The position numbers were made by a program, and so were the translations under genes. The notes under the pieces are model-generated. The model did no database searches, had not been told where the DNA came from, and saw only the letters and a program-made list of their open reading frames with translations. A DNA stretch of 40,962 bases from positions 1 to 40,962 of the forward strand of contig CADBVG010000027.1 in assembly GCA_902798105.1 (NCBI GenBank), written 5' to 3'. Shown piece by piece: positions 31,721 through 40,042 of this stretch. The number at the start of each line of letters is the position of its first letter. Position 1 is the first letter of the stretch. Source of the DNA: an uncultured Eubacteriales bacterium (GTDB lineage Bacteria; Bacillota; Clostridia; Christensenellales; Aristaeellaceae).

Positions 31721-33739
31721 TTACCACTCCACCTTTTCCAGCGCCACGGCGGTGCGGCAGGGCAGGTAAAGCCTGAAGCCGAATCCGAACTCCGTATCCT
31801 CGGGGTGATAGATGGTCTCAGTGCTGATGCGGGACTGGCCGCCGTAGGGCTCGTCATCACTGGAAAAAACCACGCGATAGCCCCCGGGCCCGGTCAGTCG
31901 GCAGTTGACAAACACGTCCTCCTGGGACCAGGAAGGGTGCAGGTTGAAGGCGTACAGCATGCCGCCCCTGGCGAATATGACCAGCTTCCTGTCGTTGTCC
32001 AGCCACAGGTTCTCGGCGGGGCCGGAGGTGTGGATGTGGTAGGTATTGATATGGAAGGTCATGGCCCGGTCGAAGTTGGCCAGCCACTCGTACTTGTAGT
32101 CCGGGCTCTTCACCAGCGACCACTGGCGGCGGGCGTAGTGGTAGCTCCAGTTGTTGCCCTCCCGGGGGAAATCCACCCACTCGGGGTGGCCGAACTCATT
32201 GCCAATGAAGTTCAGGTAGCCGTTGGGGGCCGTGGCGCAGGTCAAAAACCGGATCAGCTTGTGCATGTCGATGGCCCGGTCCATGCTGGGGCTGTGGTAG
32301 TCCTTCATCATGCCGGTGTACATCTCCGCGTCGGCCATGCGGAAGATCAGCGACTTGTCGCCCACCAGCGCCTGGTCGTGGGATTCGGCGTAGGAGATCG
32401 CCATCTCGCCGGGGCGACAGCTGGTCATCTCGTGCCAGATGTAGTGCATGTTCCAGTCTTCCTGCATCTGGTCCTTCACCAGCTTGATCCACATGTCCGG
32501 CACGCCCATGGCCAGCCGGTAATCGAAGCCGACGCCGCCGCAGTCCAGGGGCAGGCACATGCCCGGGAAGCCGCTCATGTCCTCGCACACGGTCACGGCC
32601 TTGTCGTTGTATTCGTGGATCATCTCATTGGCCAGCATCAGGTACACGCGGCCGTCCACATTGGTATTCATCGAGAAATACTTGTTGTAATTGTCGAAGG
32701 CGTCCATGCCATGGTTCTCGTACATCATGCTGGTGACGCCGTCGAATCGGAAGCCGTCGAAGTGGAACTCCTCCTGCCAGTACTTCAGGTTGGACAGCAG
32801 GTAGTGGATCACCTCGTACTTGCCGTAGTCGAACACCCGGGTCTTCCAAGCCTCGTGCCAGCCCCGGCCGCCGTACAGGAAATACTGGTCGTCGGTGCCG
32901 TCCAGCATGTTCAGGCCTTCGCCCTCATTGGGACAGGCATGGCTGTGCACCACGTCCAGCAGCACCGAAATGCCCATGCTGTGGGCCTTGTTGATCAGGT
33001 ATTTCAGGTCCTCCGGCGTGCCATATCGATAGGAAGGCGCAAAGAAGTTGGTCACCTGGTAGCCGAAGGAGGCGTAGTACGGGTGCTCCTGTATGGCCAT
33101 CAGCTGGATGGTATTGTAGCCGGCGTACTTGATCCAGTCCAGGGTCTCGTCGGCGAACTCCCGGTATGTGCCCACCCGGGGTTCCTCCTGGGCCATGCCG
33201 ATGTGGGCCTCGTAGATCATCGGGGCCTCGGGGCGGCGCACGCCGTAGTAATCCCCGTCGGTCCACTGGAAGGGCTCGTCGGGCTGCCAGATCTGGCCGC
33301 AGAGGGTCATGGTGCTCTCATCCAGCACACAGCGGGTGATCCAGGCGGGAATGCGCTCAAAGGCATTGCCCTGTCGGCCCACCATCAGCTTGACGAACTG
33401 GCCGTGCTTCAGGGCGTCCGCGCCCTCCAGCTCGATCTCCCACACGCCGTTACCGATGCTGGTCAGCGGATGGTCGTAGGGTTCCCAGTCGTTGAAATCA
33501 CCCTTCAGCCACACGGCGTCCGCACCTGGCAGCCAGTCCCGGAACACCCAGCCAGTGTCGGTGCGATGGAAGCCGAAGTAGTGATGGCCGTTAGCGAAGT
33601 CGACGATGCTGCCGTCGCCGGCCAGGTGCCAGCGCGTGTCGTTGTAGCGATCAAGATGCATCCGTATGTCCCCGGCGTGGGGCCCCAACCACGGATCCTT
33701 CTCCATCAGAAGCCATATGGCGTTGTCCACATGTATCAT
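31721..33739 (-). CDS. glgB: 1,4-alpha-glucan branching enzyme, eukaryote-type GH13
   Basis: 672 residues. It transfers alpha-1,4 glucan segments to alpha-1,6 branch points in glycogen. After an N-terminal carbohydrate-binding beta domain (FKGDFNDW-like: WLKGDFNDWE, 77-86), the GH13 barrel shows DVVHSH (262-267), nucleophile Asp333 in GFRFDGVTS, acid Glu386 in CEDMSG and Asp455 in SHDQALVGD. The motifs FDGVTSMMY and ESHDQALVGDK resemble the animal/plant (GH13_8) branching enzymes more than the usual bacterial type. No other glycogen genes lie near. AGGTGG precedes ATG 33739. It may be cotranscribed with the BIG2 gene 53 bases upstream. Confidence 0.9.
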   Translation of the reverse strand: MIHVDNAIWLLMEKDPWLGPHAGDIRMHLDRYNDTRWHLAGDGSIVDFANGHHYFGFHRTDTGWVFRDWLPGADAVWLKGDFNDWEPYDHPLTSIGNGVWEIELEGADALKHGQFVKLMVGRQGNAFERIPAWITRCVLDESTMTLCGQIWQPDEPFQWTDGDYYGVRRPEAPMIYEAHIGMAQEEPRVGTYREFADETLDWIKYAGYNTIQLMAIQEHPYYASFGYQVTNFFAPSYRYGTPEDLKYLINKAHSMGISVLLDVVHSHACPNEGEGLNMLDGTDDQYFLYGGRGWHEAWKTRVFDYGKYEVIHYLLSNLKYWQEEFHFDGFRFDGVTSMMYENHGMDAFDNYNKYFSMNTNVDGRVYLMLANEMIHEYNDKAVTVCEDMSGFPGMCLPLDCGGVGFDYRLAMGVPDMWIKLVKDQMQEDWNMHYIWHEMTSCRPGEMAISYAESHDQALVGDKSLIFRMADAEMYTGMMKDYHSPSMDRAIDMHKLIRFLTCATAPNGYLNFIGNEFGHPEWVDFPREGNNWSYHYARRQWSLVKSPDYKYEWLANFDRAMTFHINTYHIHTSGPAENLWLDNDRKLVIFARGGMLYAFNLHPSWSQEDVFVNCRLTGPGGYRVVFSSDDEPYGGQSRISTETIYHPEDTEFGFGFRLYLPCRTAVALEKVEW

Positions 33740-33792
33740 TCAAAAAACCACCTTTGTCGGTATTGGATTGTCGGGGAAGGAATTCTGTTTTA

Positions 33793-34995
33793 TCACCAGT
33801 TCCACTGTGCAAGTATGCCCTGAATGGTCGCGCCATCGGCAGTGGCGATGGCGATGAAGCGGGTCTCGTCGCCAGCCCGGGTAAAAGCCCGCTGTTCCAC
33901 GCCGTCGCTGGTCTTGTTGCCGGTCAGGGCCCAACCGTTGGCGATCAGCTTCGCCGCGGCAACCTCGGGCGTCATGGCGGTGTCGATGCCCTCAATGCAG
34001 TACCTGGGATTCAGGATGGCAGCGACGGCCACCGTGCAACTGGACGAGGTCATGCTCAGGACCAGCTCGCCGTCCCGGCACGCCACCGTGCCGGCGGGCG
34101 CGTCCTCATCCCGCTCCAGGCCCAGCTTTTGGGCGTACAGCGCATAGGTGGCGGGGTCGTTGGTCAGGCTGCCGTAGACGTCCTTCAGTCGGGCTTTGAC
34201 GTTGACCTCCACCGCCTGGATCAGGCCGTTGTGGGTCCTGACCGCCACACTGGTGCTGCCCCTGCGCACGCCGGTGATCATGCCCTCGGCGTTCACCGTC
34301 GCGATCCTGCGGTTCTGGGAGGCGTACTTGTAGAAGGCATCGCTGCCCGCGTCCACGCTGGGCGACAGTTTGAAGGTCTCGCCCACCTGGATGTCCACCA
34401 CGGGCACGTTCAGGCTCAGCGTGGTGGGCGCCTTGCCGCCCAGCACATAGACGGCGCACTCGGCAGTCCTGTCGTTGTAGGTTTTGACAGTGATGGTGGC
34501 CTTGCCGCCCGCGATGGCGGTCACATTGCCGTCGCCGTCCACCGTGGCCACCTTCTCGTTGCTGCTGGTGAAGGTCAGGGCTGATGCGCTGCCGTCGGAC
34601 AGCCGCGTTGCCAGCGTTTTCACGTCGCCCACCGACAGCACGGTGCTGACCTCGGACAGCTTCACCCGCTTAGGGCTGTTGACCACCGTGACGTGGCACA
34701 CGCCCAGCAGGGTGCTGTCATAACCCACGCCGATGGTGGCCTTGCCCTTGCGCAGCGCAGTGATGGTGCCGTCGGCAGCCACTGTGGCCACCTTGGTATT
34801 GTTGCTCCTGTATTTCAGCGTTTGGCCTGCGGCCGCCGCTATGGTCGAGATATCGAACTTGCAGGTTTCTCCCCTGCCCAACTTCACGCTCGTGGATGGC
34901 GTCTGGCCGAAGCCTTCGGCGACGCCCGCATAGCCCGTCAAGGACGCCATCAGCAGCGCCAGCGCCACGATCCGCGCGATCCAGCGGTACTTCAT
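33793..34995 (-). CDS. Exported protein with bacterial Ig-like (BIG2) domains
   Basis: 400 residues. A signal peptide (about 1-27, ending near GVAEG) precedes three tandem BIG2-type domains (about 34-110, 113-190 and 194-270). Each has the pattern NxKVATVxxxGxITAxxxGxATI or close to it. The C-terminal 130 residues do not resemble a family that I know; the last segment (IQGILAQWNW) is hydrophobic. Such proteins sit at the surface and often mediate adhesion. GGGAGGA and a good promoter are upstream. There is no sorting motif or lipobox. Confidence 0.8.
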   Translation of the reverse strand: MKYRWIARIVALALLMASLTGYAGVAEGFGQTPSTSVKLGRGETCKFDISTIAAAAGQTLKYRSNNTKVATVAADGTITALRKGKATIGVGYDSTLLGVCHVTVVNSPKRVKLSEVSTVLSVGDVKTLATRLSDGSASALTFTSSNEKVATVDGDGNVTAIAGGKATITVKTYNDRTAECAVYVLGGKAPTTLSLNVPVVDIQVGETFKLSPSVDAGSDAFYKYASQNRRIATVNAEGMITGVRRGSTSVAVRTHNGLIQAVEVNVKARLKDVYGSLTNDPATYALYAQKLGLERDEDAPAGTVACRDGELVLSMTSSSCTVAVAAILNPRYCIEGIDTAMTPEVAAAKLIANGWALTGNKTSDGVEQRAFTRAGDETRFIAIATADGATIQGILAQWNW

Positions 34996-35033
34996 TGTCG
35001 ATTCCTCCCATGTATCCCATAATATGTGCTGTC

Positions 35034-35062
35034 ATTATAAGTCCAGGATACATGACAGGCAA
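35034..35062 (-). promoter_or_regulatory. Promoter of the BIG2 gene
   Basis: On the minus strand TTGCCT (35057-35062), a 17-base spacer and TATAAT (35034-35039), about 32 bases before the start region. Confidence 0.75.
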
Positions 35063-35104
35063 GGGCACCCGTCCGAGAATATGTGGGCAAAATCGTGACC
35101 GGTG

Positions 35105-35143
35105 AATTCTGATTTATCGAGCCCTGCTCGATAAATCAGAGTT
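35105..35143. repeat. Long hairpin of the composite-palindrome family at the pmbA end
   Basis: A 15-bp stem (35108-35122 and 35126-35140) with a CCT loop, extended by three weaker pairs. Its right edge touches the stop codon of the PmbA gene (35144-35146). It carries no arm or core. The sequence is that of the 15431 and 22955 hairpins. Confidence 0.75.
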
Positions 35144-36508
35144 TCACGCCCCTGCCACGCTCAGCTTTTCCACCAGCAAACTGGGGCTGCCGAAGCAGCT
35201 GTCCCCGGGGGCATGGAATTCCAAATCGCCGCCCACGGCTTCGATGCCCATAAGCAGGTCGTAGAAGTTGCCCGCCACGGTAATCTGATTGACGGCCTCG
35301 GCGAGCTTGCCGCCCTTCACCATGAAACCCTTGGCCGCCAGCGAGAAATCGCCGGTGATGGGGTTGGCCCCGGCGTGCATGCCCTGCAAATCGGTAATCA
35401 GCAGGCCGTCGCCCAGCTTTTCCAGCATGGCGTCGAAATCCGCGTCGGTGGGCTCAAAGTAAAAGTTGGTCGGCGCGACGCCCACGGGCGAGGCGTAGCC
35501 GGGCCGGGAGGCGTTGGCGGTGGTGGTCACGCCCTGCTTGTGGGCGGTTTTCAGGTTGTGCAGCAGCGTGGTCAGCCTGCCATCCTTGATGACCGCCTTT
35601 GGCGCGGTGGCCACACCCTCGCCGTCAAAAGGCGTCGAGGAAGCGCTGCCCGGGCGATGGGGATCGTCCATCAGCGTCACGCAGCTCGCGGCGACGGCCT
35701 CTCCTTCGCGCCCCTTCAGTCGGGATAGCCCGCGCTGGGCATTGTCCGCGGAGAACAGGCCCGAGAAGGTGGCCAACAGCGAACCGGCCACATCGCTGCG
35801 AAGCAGCGTGCGGTAGACGCCGGAGGGAGCCTGTTTGGCCTCGAGGCCGGACAGTGCCTCCTGCGCGGCCTGACGGGCGACCTTTTCCAGGTCGATTTCA
35901 TCGGGATTCATTGTAAAAAACAGTTTGAAGCCTGTGTTCACCTTCTCGCCATCCCGCGCCACGGCGGACACATAGCCGCCCAGCAGGTTGCCCCTCGTGG
36001 ACACATTCAGCCCCAGGGTGTTGACGATGGCGCTCTCGGCCTTCTCCGAGAACAGGGCGCAGTCCTCCACCTGGGCGATGCGCTCATCCTGGGCCAGGGT
36101 CAGCTTTTCCAGCTTCCGGGCCATTTCAATCTTCTGCGCCGCGTCGATTTCATCCAACCGCGGCTCATACAGCTTCAACTCGGGGTAGCGCTCGCTGCCA
36201 CCGAACAGGAATTGTCTGTCCTTGCTCTCCACCACGGCGGCATTTTCCAGCGCGCCGTCCACCAGCATGTCGATGGCGTCCTCATCCAAAATCTGGGTGG
36301 AGGCATAGCCCATTTTGCCGCCCAACAACGCCCGGAAGCCCAGGCCGCCGCCCTCGGACACGTTATATTGGTAGATTTCGCCGTTCTTCACCTGCACTTC
36401 GAAGCTCTCGCTGCTGCCAAAGCAGGCCTCGCAGGCAAAATCCGGGACATCCCCCGCCTTCCGGCGGGCAGTCTCAAAGAGTCTGTTGATGAATTCGTTC
36501 CTGTCCAT
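35144..36508 (-). CDS. pmbA: PmbA/TldE-type metalloprotease subunit
   Basis: 454 residues. PmbA (TldE) pairs with TldD to form a protease complex that degrades unfolded peptides and matures certain modified peptides; this subunit lacks the zinc site. Family segments include SLSLGG-type glycine turns, NLGLNVSTRG-like NTLGLNVS, GPFDGEGVA-like TPFDGEGVAT and a C-terminal GDFSLAAKGF. ATG 36508 is preceded by GGAGGT at 8 bases; ATG 36514 (overlapping the tldD stop) is an alternative. The stop abuts a long hairpin. Confidence 0.9.
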   Translation of the reverse strand: MDRNEFINRLFETARRKAGDVPDFACEACFGSSESFEVQVKNGEIYQYNVSEGGGLGFRALLGGKMGYASTQILDEDAIDMLVDGALENAAVVESKDRQFLFGGSERYPELKLYEPRLDEIDAAQKIEMARKLEKLTLAQDERIAQVEDCALFSEKAESAIVNTLGLNVSTRGNLLGGYVSAVARDGEKVNTGFKLFFTMNPDEIDLEKVARQAAQEALSGLEAKQAPSGVYRTLLRSDVAGSLLATFSGLFSADNAQRGLSRLKGREGEAVAASCVTLMDDPHRPGSASSTPFDGEGVATAPKAVIKDGRLTTLLHNLKTAHKQGVTTTANASRPGYASPVGVAPTNFYFEPTDADFDAMLEKLGDGLLITDLQGMHAGANPITGDFSLAAKGFMVKGGKLAEAVNQITVAGNFYDLLMGIEAVGGDLEFHAPGDSCFGSPSLLVEKLSVAGA

Positions 36509-36510
36509 GC

Positions 36511-37893
36511 TCATCGACCTCCCACCGTCATGTCGGTCACGCGAATCATCGGCTGGCCCACATTGGTGGGAATCGAGCCGCTGGAGGCCCCACACATGCC
36601 CTGGGCCATCCACATATTGCCGCCCACGCGGTCGATCTTTTTCAGGACCTCCGCGCCCTTGCCGATCAGGGTCGCGCCCCTCACGGGCCTGTCAACCTTG
36701 CCGTCCCGGATCAGCCAGCCCTCGGCCACGGCAAAGTTGAATTCGCCGGTGACGGGGTTCACGCTTCCGCCGCCCATGGATTTGGCGTACAGGCCGTCGC
36801 CGCAGGTGGCGATGATTTCTGCCTCGTCGTCGCTGCCGGCGGCGATATAGGTGTTGCGCATCCGGGAGGTCGGGGCGAAGGTGTAGTCCTGGCGGCGGCT
36901 GGAGCCGGTCATGGGCATATTCATGCGCCGCCCGTTCAGCCGGTCCACCATGTAGTTCACCAGCACGCCATCCTTGATCAGCACCAACCGGGTGGTGGGC
37001 GTACCCTCGTCATCGATGTTCAGGCTGCCCCACTCGCCGGGAATGGTGCCGTCGTCCACGGCGGTAACGATGGGCGAGGCGATGCGCTGGCCCAGCTTGC
37101 CCGCGAACTCGGAATTGCCGAAGGCCACCGCCTGGGCCTCCAGGGAATGGCCGCAGGCCTCATGGAAGATCACACCGCCGAAGCCGCCGTCGATTACCAC
37201 GGGCATGACCCCCGCGGGGCAGGGCTCGGCGTGGAGCATGGTCACGGCCCGATTGGCCGCGATGCGGGCCTGCTCTGCCACGTCCACGCGGCCCTCGAAC
37301 AGCTCAAAGCCCATCATGGCCCCGGGGGACGCGCTGCCGGACTGGCTCTCTCCGCCGCCCTCGGCCACCGCCGAGCAGGCCACGCGGGTATAGACGCGCC
37401 GGTCGCCGGTAAACAGCCCCTCGCTGTTGGCAATCTGCACGTCGCTGTCCCAATAGATCAGGTTCGCCCTCACCTGGCGGATCTCCGGCGACACCGCCCG
37501 GGCGGCCAGGTCCATATCCCGCAGCAGCTTCGCCTTGCGGGCGCCGGCCACGTCCATGGGCAGGGCCTGGATCGGGTGGATATTCGCCGCCACGGCCCGG
37601 GTCAGGTGGATGTCCCCCACCGCCCCCGTGCCGCTGACCGCGTCCGCGGCCTTGTTCGCAGCGGAAAGCAGGCCGGACAGGCTGGTATCGTTGGTGTGCA
37701 CGTAGACGCTGTTCAGGCCGTTGTATACGCGGATGCCCGCGCCGTGCCTGCGCACGGTGGAGGCGCTCTCCACATGGCCGTCCACCAGCCCCATACCGCC
37801 GCTGCGCCGGTCCTCGCAGAACAGCTCGGCAAAGTCGCCGCCGGTCCTCAGCGCCGCGGCCAGGACCTGTTCGGCAGTGGATTTTAAGATCAT
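36511..37893 (-). CDS. tldD: TldD-type zinc metalloprotease subunit
   Basis: 460 residues, the catalytic partner of PmbA. The HEXXXH zinc motif HEACGH is at 244-249. Other family features are a GGFGGVIFHEACGH context, IDDEGTPTTR and GTGAVG-like loops, plus the C-terminal GEF(N)FAVAEG. ATG 37893 follows AAAGGAG; the open frame extends further upstream without a start signal. Stop and downstream start overlap or nearly do, so tldD and pmbA are coupled. Confidence 0.93.
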   Translation of the reverse strand: MILKSTAEQVLAAALRTGGDFAELFCEDRRSGGMGLVDGHVESASTVRRHGAGIRVYNGLNSVYVHTNDTSLSGLLSAANKAADAVSGTGAVGDIHLTRAVAANIHPIQALPMDVAGARKAKLLRDMDLAARAVSPEIRQVRANLIYWDSDVQIANSEGLFTGDRRVYTRVACSAVAEGGGESQSGSASPGAMMGFELFEGRVDVAEQARIAANRAVTMLHAEPCPAGVMPVVIDGGFGGVIFHEACGHSLEAQAVAFGNSEFAGKLGQRIASPIVTAVDDGTIPGEWGSLNIDDEGTPTTRLVLIKDGVLVNYMVDRLNGRRMNMPMTGSSRRQDYTFAPTSRMRNTYIAAGSDDEAEIIATCGDGLYAKSMGGGSVNPVTGEFNFAVAEGWLIRDGKVDRPVRGATLIGKGAEVLKKIDRVGGNMWMAQGMCGASSGSIPTNVGQPMIRVTDMTVGGR

Positions 37894-37929
37894 AGGCGTT
37901 TCTCCTTTGAGTTTGATTGTTATGGAGGT

Positions 37930-37958
37930 ATTGTACCACGTATGGCGGGGATTTACAA
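37930..37958 (-). promoter_or_regulatory. Promoter of tldD-pmbA
   Basis: On the minus strand TTGTAA (37953-37958), a 17-base spacer and TACAAT (37930-37935) with an extended TGG. The leader is about 30 bases. Confidence 0.75.
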
Positions 37959-37966
37959 GCGGGGAT

Positions 37967-38003
37967 AAATTCTGATTTATCGCTACGCGGCAAATCAGAA
38001 TTT
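37967..38003. repeat. Degenerate long hairpin of the composite-palindrome family
   Basis: A 12-bp stem (37967-37978 and 37992-38003), a mismatch, four further pairs and a TAC loop. It is followed by GAGTGGC, the opening of a heptamer arm, after which sequence similarity stops at a different hairpin (38011-38027, GCGGCCC-CCT-GGGCCGC). This looks like a truncated copy. Confidence 0.65.
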
Positions 38004-38059
38004 GAGTGGCGCGGCCCCCTGGGCCGCTATCGCTCTTTTGACGATTGAAATGCCATGGC

Positions 38060-38085
38060 GGCGCAGGCGCCGCCGCTACAGGCAC
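38060..38085. repeat. GGCGGC-type palindrome, intergenic copy 3
   Basis: GGCGGCGC, loop AG, GCGCCGCC, then GCTACAG. It shares core and flank with the copies near 5208 and 28872. It lies between the flavoprotein gene and tldD, beside the terminator at 38102. Confidence 0.6.
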
Positions 38086-38101
38086 TTGCTGTTTCAAACC
38101 C

Positions 38102-38157
38102 CTGTTCCTCCACTCAAAAGGCCGCCCGTCCGGGCGGCCTTTTGAGTGGAGGAACAG
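38102..38157. terminator. Perfect 27-bp terminator stem after the flavoprotein gene
   Basis: Left arm 38102-38128, loop TC, right arm 38131-38157, with no mismatch. The inner part AAAAGGCCGCCCG/CGGGCGGCCTTTT is a bidirectional intrinsic terminator; the outer CTGTTCCTCCACTC arms extend it. It begins 6 bases after the flavoprotein stop. Confidence 0.9.
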
Positions 38158-38163
38158 TTGCCT

Positions 38164-39918
38164 TTACGCAGCGGGCTGCAGGGCCCCGGCGGCGGCACAG
38201 TCGGCAGCGTTGGCGCCGGCGATGCGGCCGAAGACCACGAAGTCGCACACGGCGTTGCCGCCGATGCGGTTGCCGCCGTGGACGCCGCCGGTGACCTCGC
38301 CCGCGGCGTAGAGGGCGGGAATCACCTTGCCCGCGGTGTCGATGACCCGGGTGGCGGTGTCGATCTTCACGCCGCCCATGGTGTGATGGATGCCGGGAGC
38401 GATCTGGATGGCGTAGAACGGCGCGGTGGACAGGTCGGCGTCCATGCCGTTGTTTCGGCCGAACTCCTTATCCTCGCCGTCGGCCACGGCCTGGTTCCAG
38501 GTCTCCATGGTCTTGACGAATGCCTCCGCGTCCACGTCCATGGCCTTGGCCAGTTCCTCATAGGTCGCGCCGGTCACGGCCATGCCCTGTTCGATGTACT
38601 GGGCCGCGGACTTGTTGTTGTCCACCAGGTTCTGGTCGAATATGATCCAGGCATAGCCCCCGGGCTGCTGGAGCTCGGCGTTGGACACGGCGTCGCGGGT
38701 AGCCAGGTCGTTGGTGAAGCGCACGCCATCCTGGTTGACCAGGATCGCGCCCAGGGAGCGCATCTTCTCGGAAACCAGCATACTGGTGGCCTGGTACACG
38801 GTGGGGTGCAGTTGGATCTGCTCCATGTCCACGGTGGCAGCGCCCACGGCCTCGGCCATCAGTATGCCGTCGCCGGTGGCGCCGGGGTGGTTGGTGGTCA
38901 CGGCGTTGGCAAGGCTGGGGTTAAAGGAGCACATCAGTTCGAAGTTCGCGCCGAAGCCGCCGGAGGCCAGCACCACGGCCCTGGCGTTGATGGTGTAGTC
39001 GTGCTCGGCGTCGCTGGCCTTTACGCCCACCGCCACGCCGTCAGCCATGATAATCTCAGTGGCGGTGGTATTCAGCAGGATCTCGATGCCGTTGCGCTCG
39101 GCCTCCTCGCTGAGCTTGGCGACGAGGTACGCGCCCACAGGGCTGCCGTCCTCGGGGCTGTGCAGGTACTTGTGCACGGTGCCACCGGTGGCTGCCACCT
39201 TGGGCAGGGGCGCGCCGATGCTCTCCAGCCATTCCACGGCTTCGGCGGAATTCTCGGCCATGGTGGTGACCAGGGCCAGGTCGTTGATGCCATGGCCGCC
39301 GTTCATGGTGTCCTCGATGAACTCCGGCACGCCGCTGTCGGTGATGTCCAGGGCCGCCTGGAACTTGGTGTCGGCGCAGTTCATGCCGCCGGAGGCCTTC
39401 AGGCTGTTGCCGCCTACGAAGGGCATCTTTTCCAGCACCAGCACCTTCGCGCCAGCCTGGGTGGCCCGCACGGCGGCGGTCAGGCCCGCGCCGCCCGCGC
39501 CGACGATTACCACATCGCAGTCCAGGGTCTCGGCGGTCTTCTCCGCCGGGGCGGCGGCTTCGGCCGCGACCTCGAAGGGCGCGGGGTCGATGCCGGAATC
39601 GGTCAGCGCCTGCCGGATGGCGTCCTTGATGGCATTGCTGGTCACCGTCGCGCCGGCGATGGCGTCCACGGCGATGCTGTTGGCCGCGACGATGGCCCCC
39701 GGCAGCTTCTCCACCGCCACGGTGCCGATGCCCTCTGTCTCGTTCTGCTCCAGCACCTCGACACTGTAGATGGTGGTGGCGTCGGCCTCCACCTGCACCA
39801 CCACATCGCCGTCGATGCCCTGGCCCACGCCCTTGGCGGTGACCCGCTCGCCCTCCGCCAGCGCAGAGCCCATCGCCAGCATGGCGAAAACCAAAAGGAT
39901 TGAAATCAGCTTCTTCAT
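38164..39918 (-). CDS. Exported FMN/FAD flavoprotein reductase (fumarate reductase-like)
   Basis: 584 residues. A type I signal peptide (about 1-21, ending SALA) is followed by an FMN_bind domain (about 30-105) with the flavinylation motif GATVTS at 89-94, where Thr93 is the likely covalent FMN site. A Pro/Ala-rich linker follows, then a FAD_binding_2 domain starting with GAGGAG (140-145). The C-terminal end has HHTMGGV and GEVTGGVHGGNRIGGN, typical of flavocytochrome c/fumarate reductases. It would receive electrons outside the membrane and reduce fumarate or a similar acceptor; the actual substrate is open. An ApbE flavin transferase gene is not in the window. ATG 39918 has GAGGGGG upstream. 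Confidence 0.9.
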   Translation of the reverse strand: MKKLISILLVFAMLAMGSALAEGERVTAKGVGQGIDGDVVVQVEADATTIYSVEVLEQNETEGIGTVAVEKLPGAIVAANSIAVDAIAGATVTSNAIKDAIRQALTDSGIDPAPFEVAAEAAAPAEKTAETLDCDVVIVGAGGAGLTAAVRATQAGAKVLVLEKMPFVGGNSLKASGGMNCADTKFQAALDITDSGVPEFIEDTMNGGHGINDLALVTTMAENSAEAVEWLESIGAPLPKVAATGGTVHKYLHSPEDGSPVGAYLVAKLSEEAERNGIEILLNTTATEIIMADGVAVGVKASDAEHDYTINARAVVLASGGFGANFELMCSFNPSLANAVTTNHPGATGDGILMAEAVGAATVDMEQIQLHPTVYQATSMLVSEKMRSLGAILVNQDGVRFTNDLATRDAVSNAELQQPGGYAWIIFDQNLVDNNKSAAQYIEQGMAVTGATYEELAKAMDVDAEAFVKTMETWNQAVADGEDKEFGRNNGMDADLSTAPFYAIQIAPGIHHTMGGVKIDTATRVIDTAGKVIPALYAAGEVTGGVHGGNRIGGNAVCDFVVFGRIAGANAADCAAAGALQPAA

Positions 39919-40007
39919 ATATATCCCCCTCGCAATAGTATTGTAAGGCAGATGCCCATAGTTTAGTTTAACATGCCCTTCACGCCGTCGCAATCCGCAA
40001 AGTGACG

Positions 40008-40031
40008 AAAAAAGGTTGTGCTGTTACAGCA
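40008..40031 (-). terminator. Weak terminator-like stem after the NAT gene
   Basis: A short 5-bp stem (TGCTG 40019-40023, CAGCA 40027-40031) followed on the minus strand by CAACC and six T. The stem is short, so support is modest. Confidence 0.35.
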
Positions 40032-40042
40032 TATTGATGTCT

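Noticed and set aside
39919..40000. Promoter of the flavoprotein gene
   Set aside because: TACAAT is present on the minus strand near 39940, but no -35 box lies at a proper distance.
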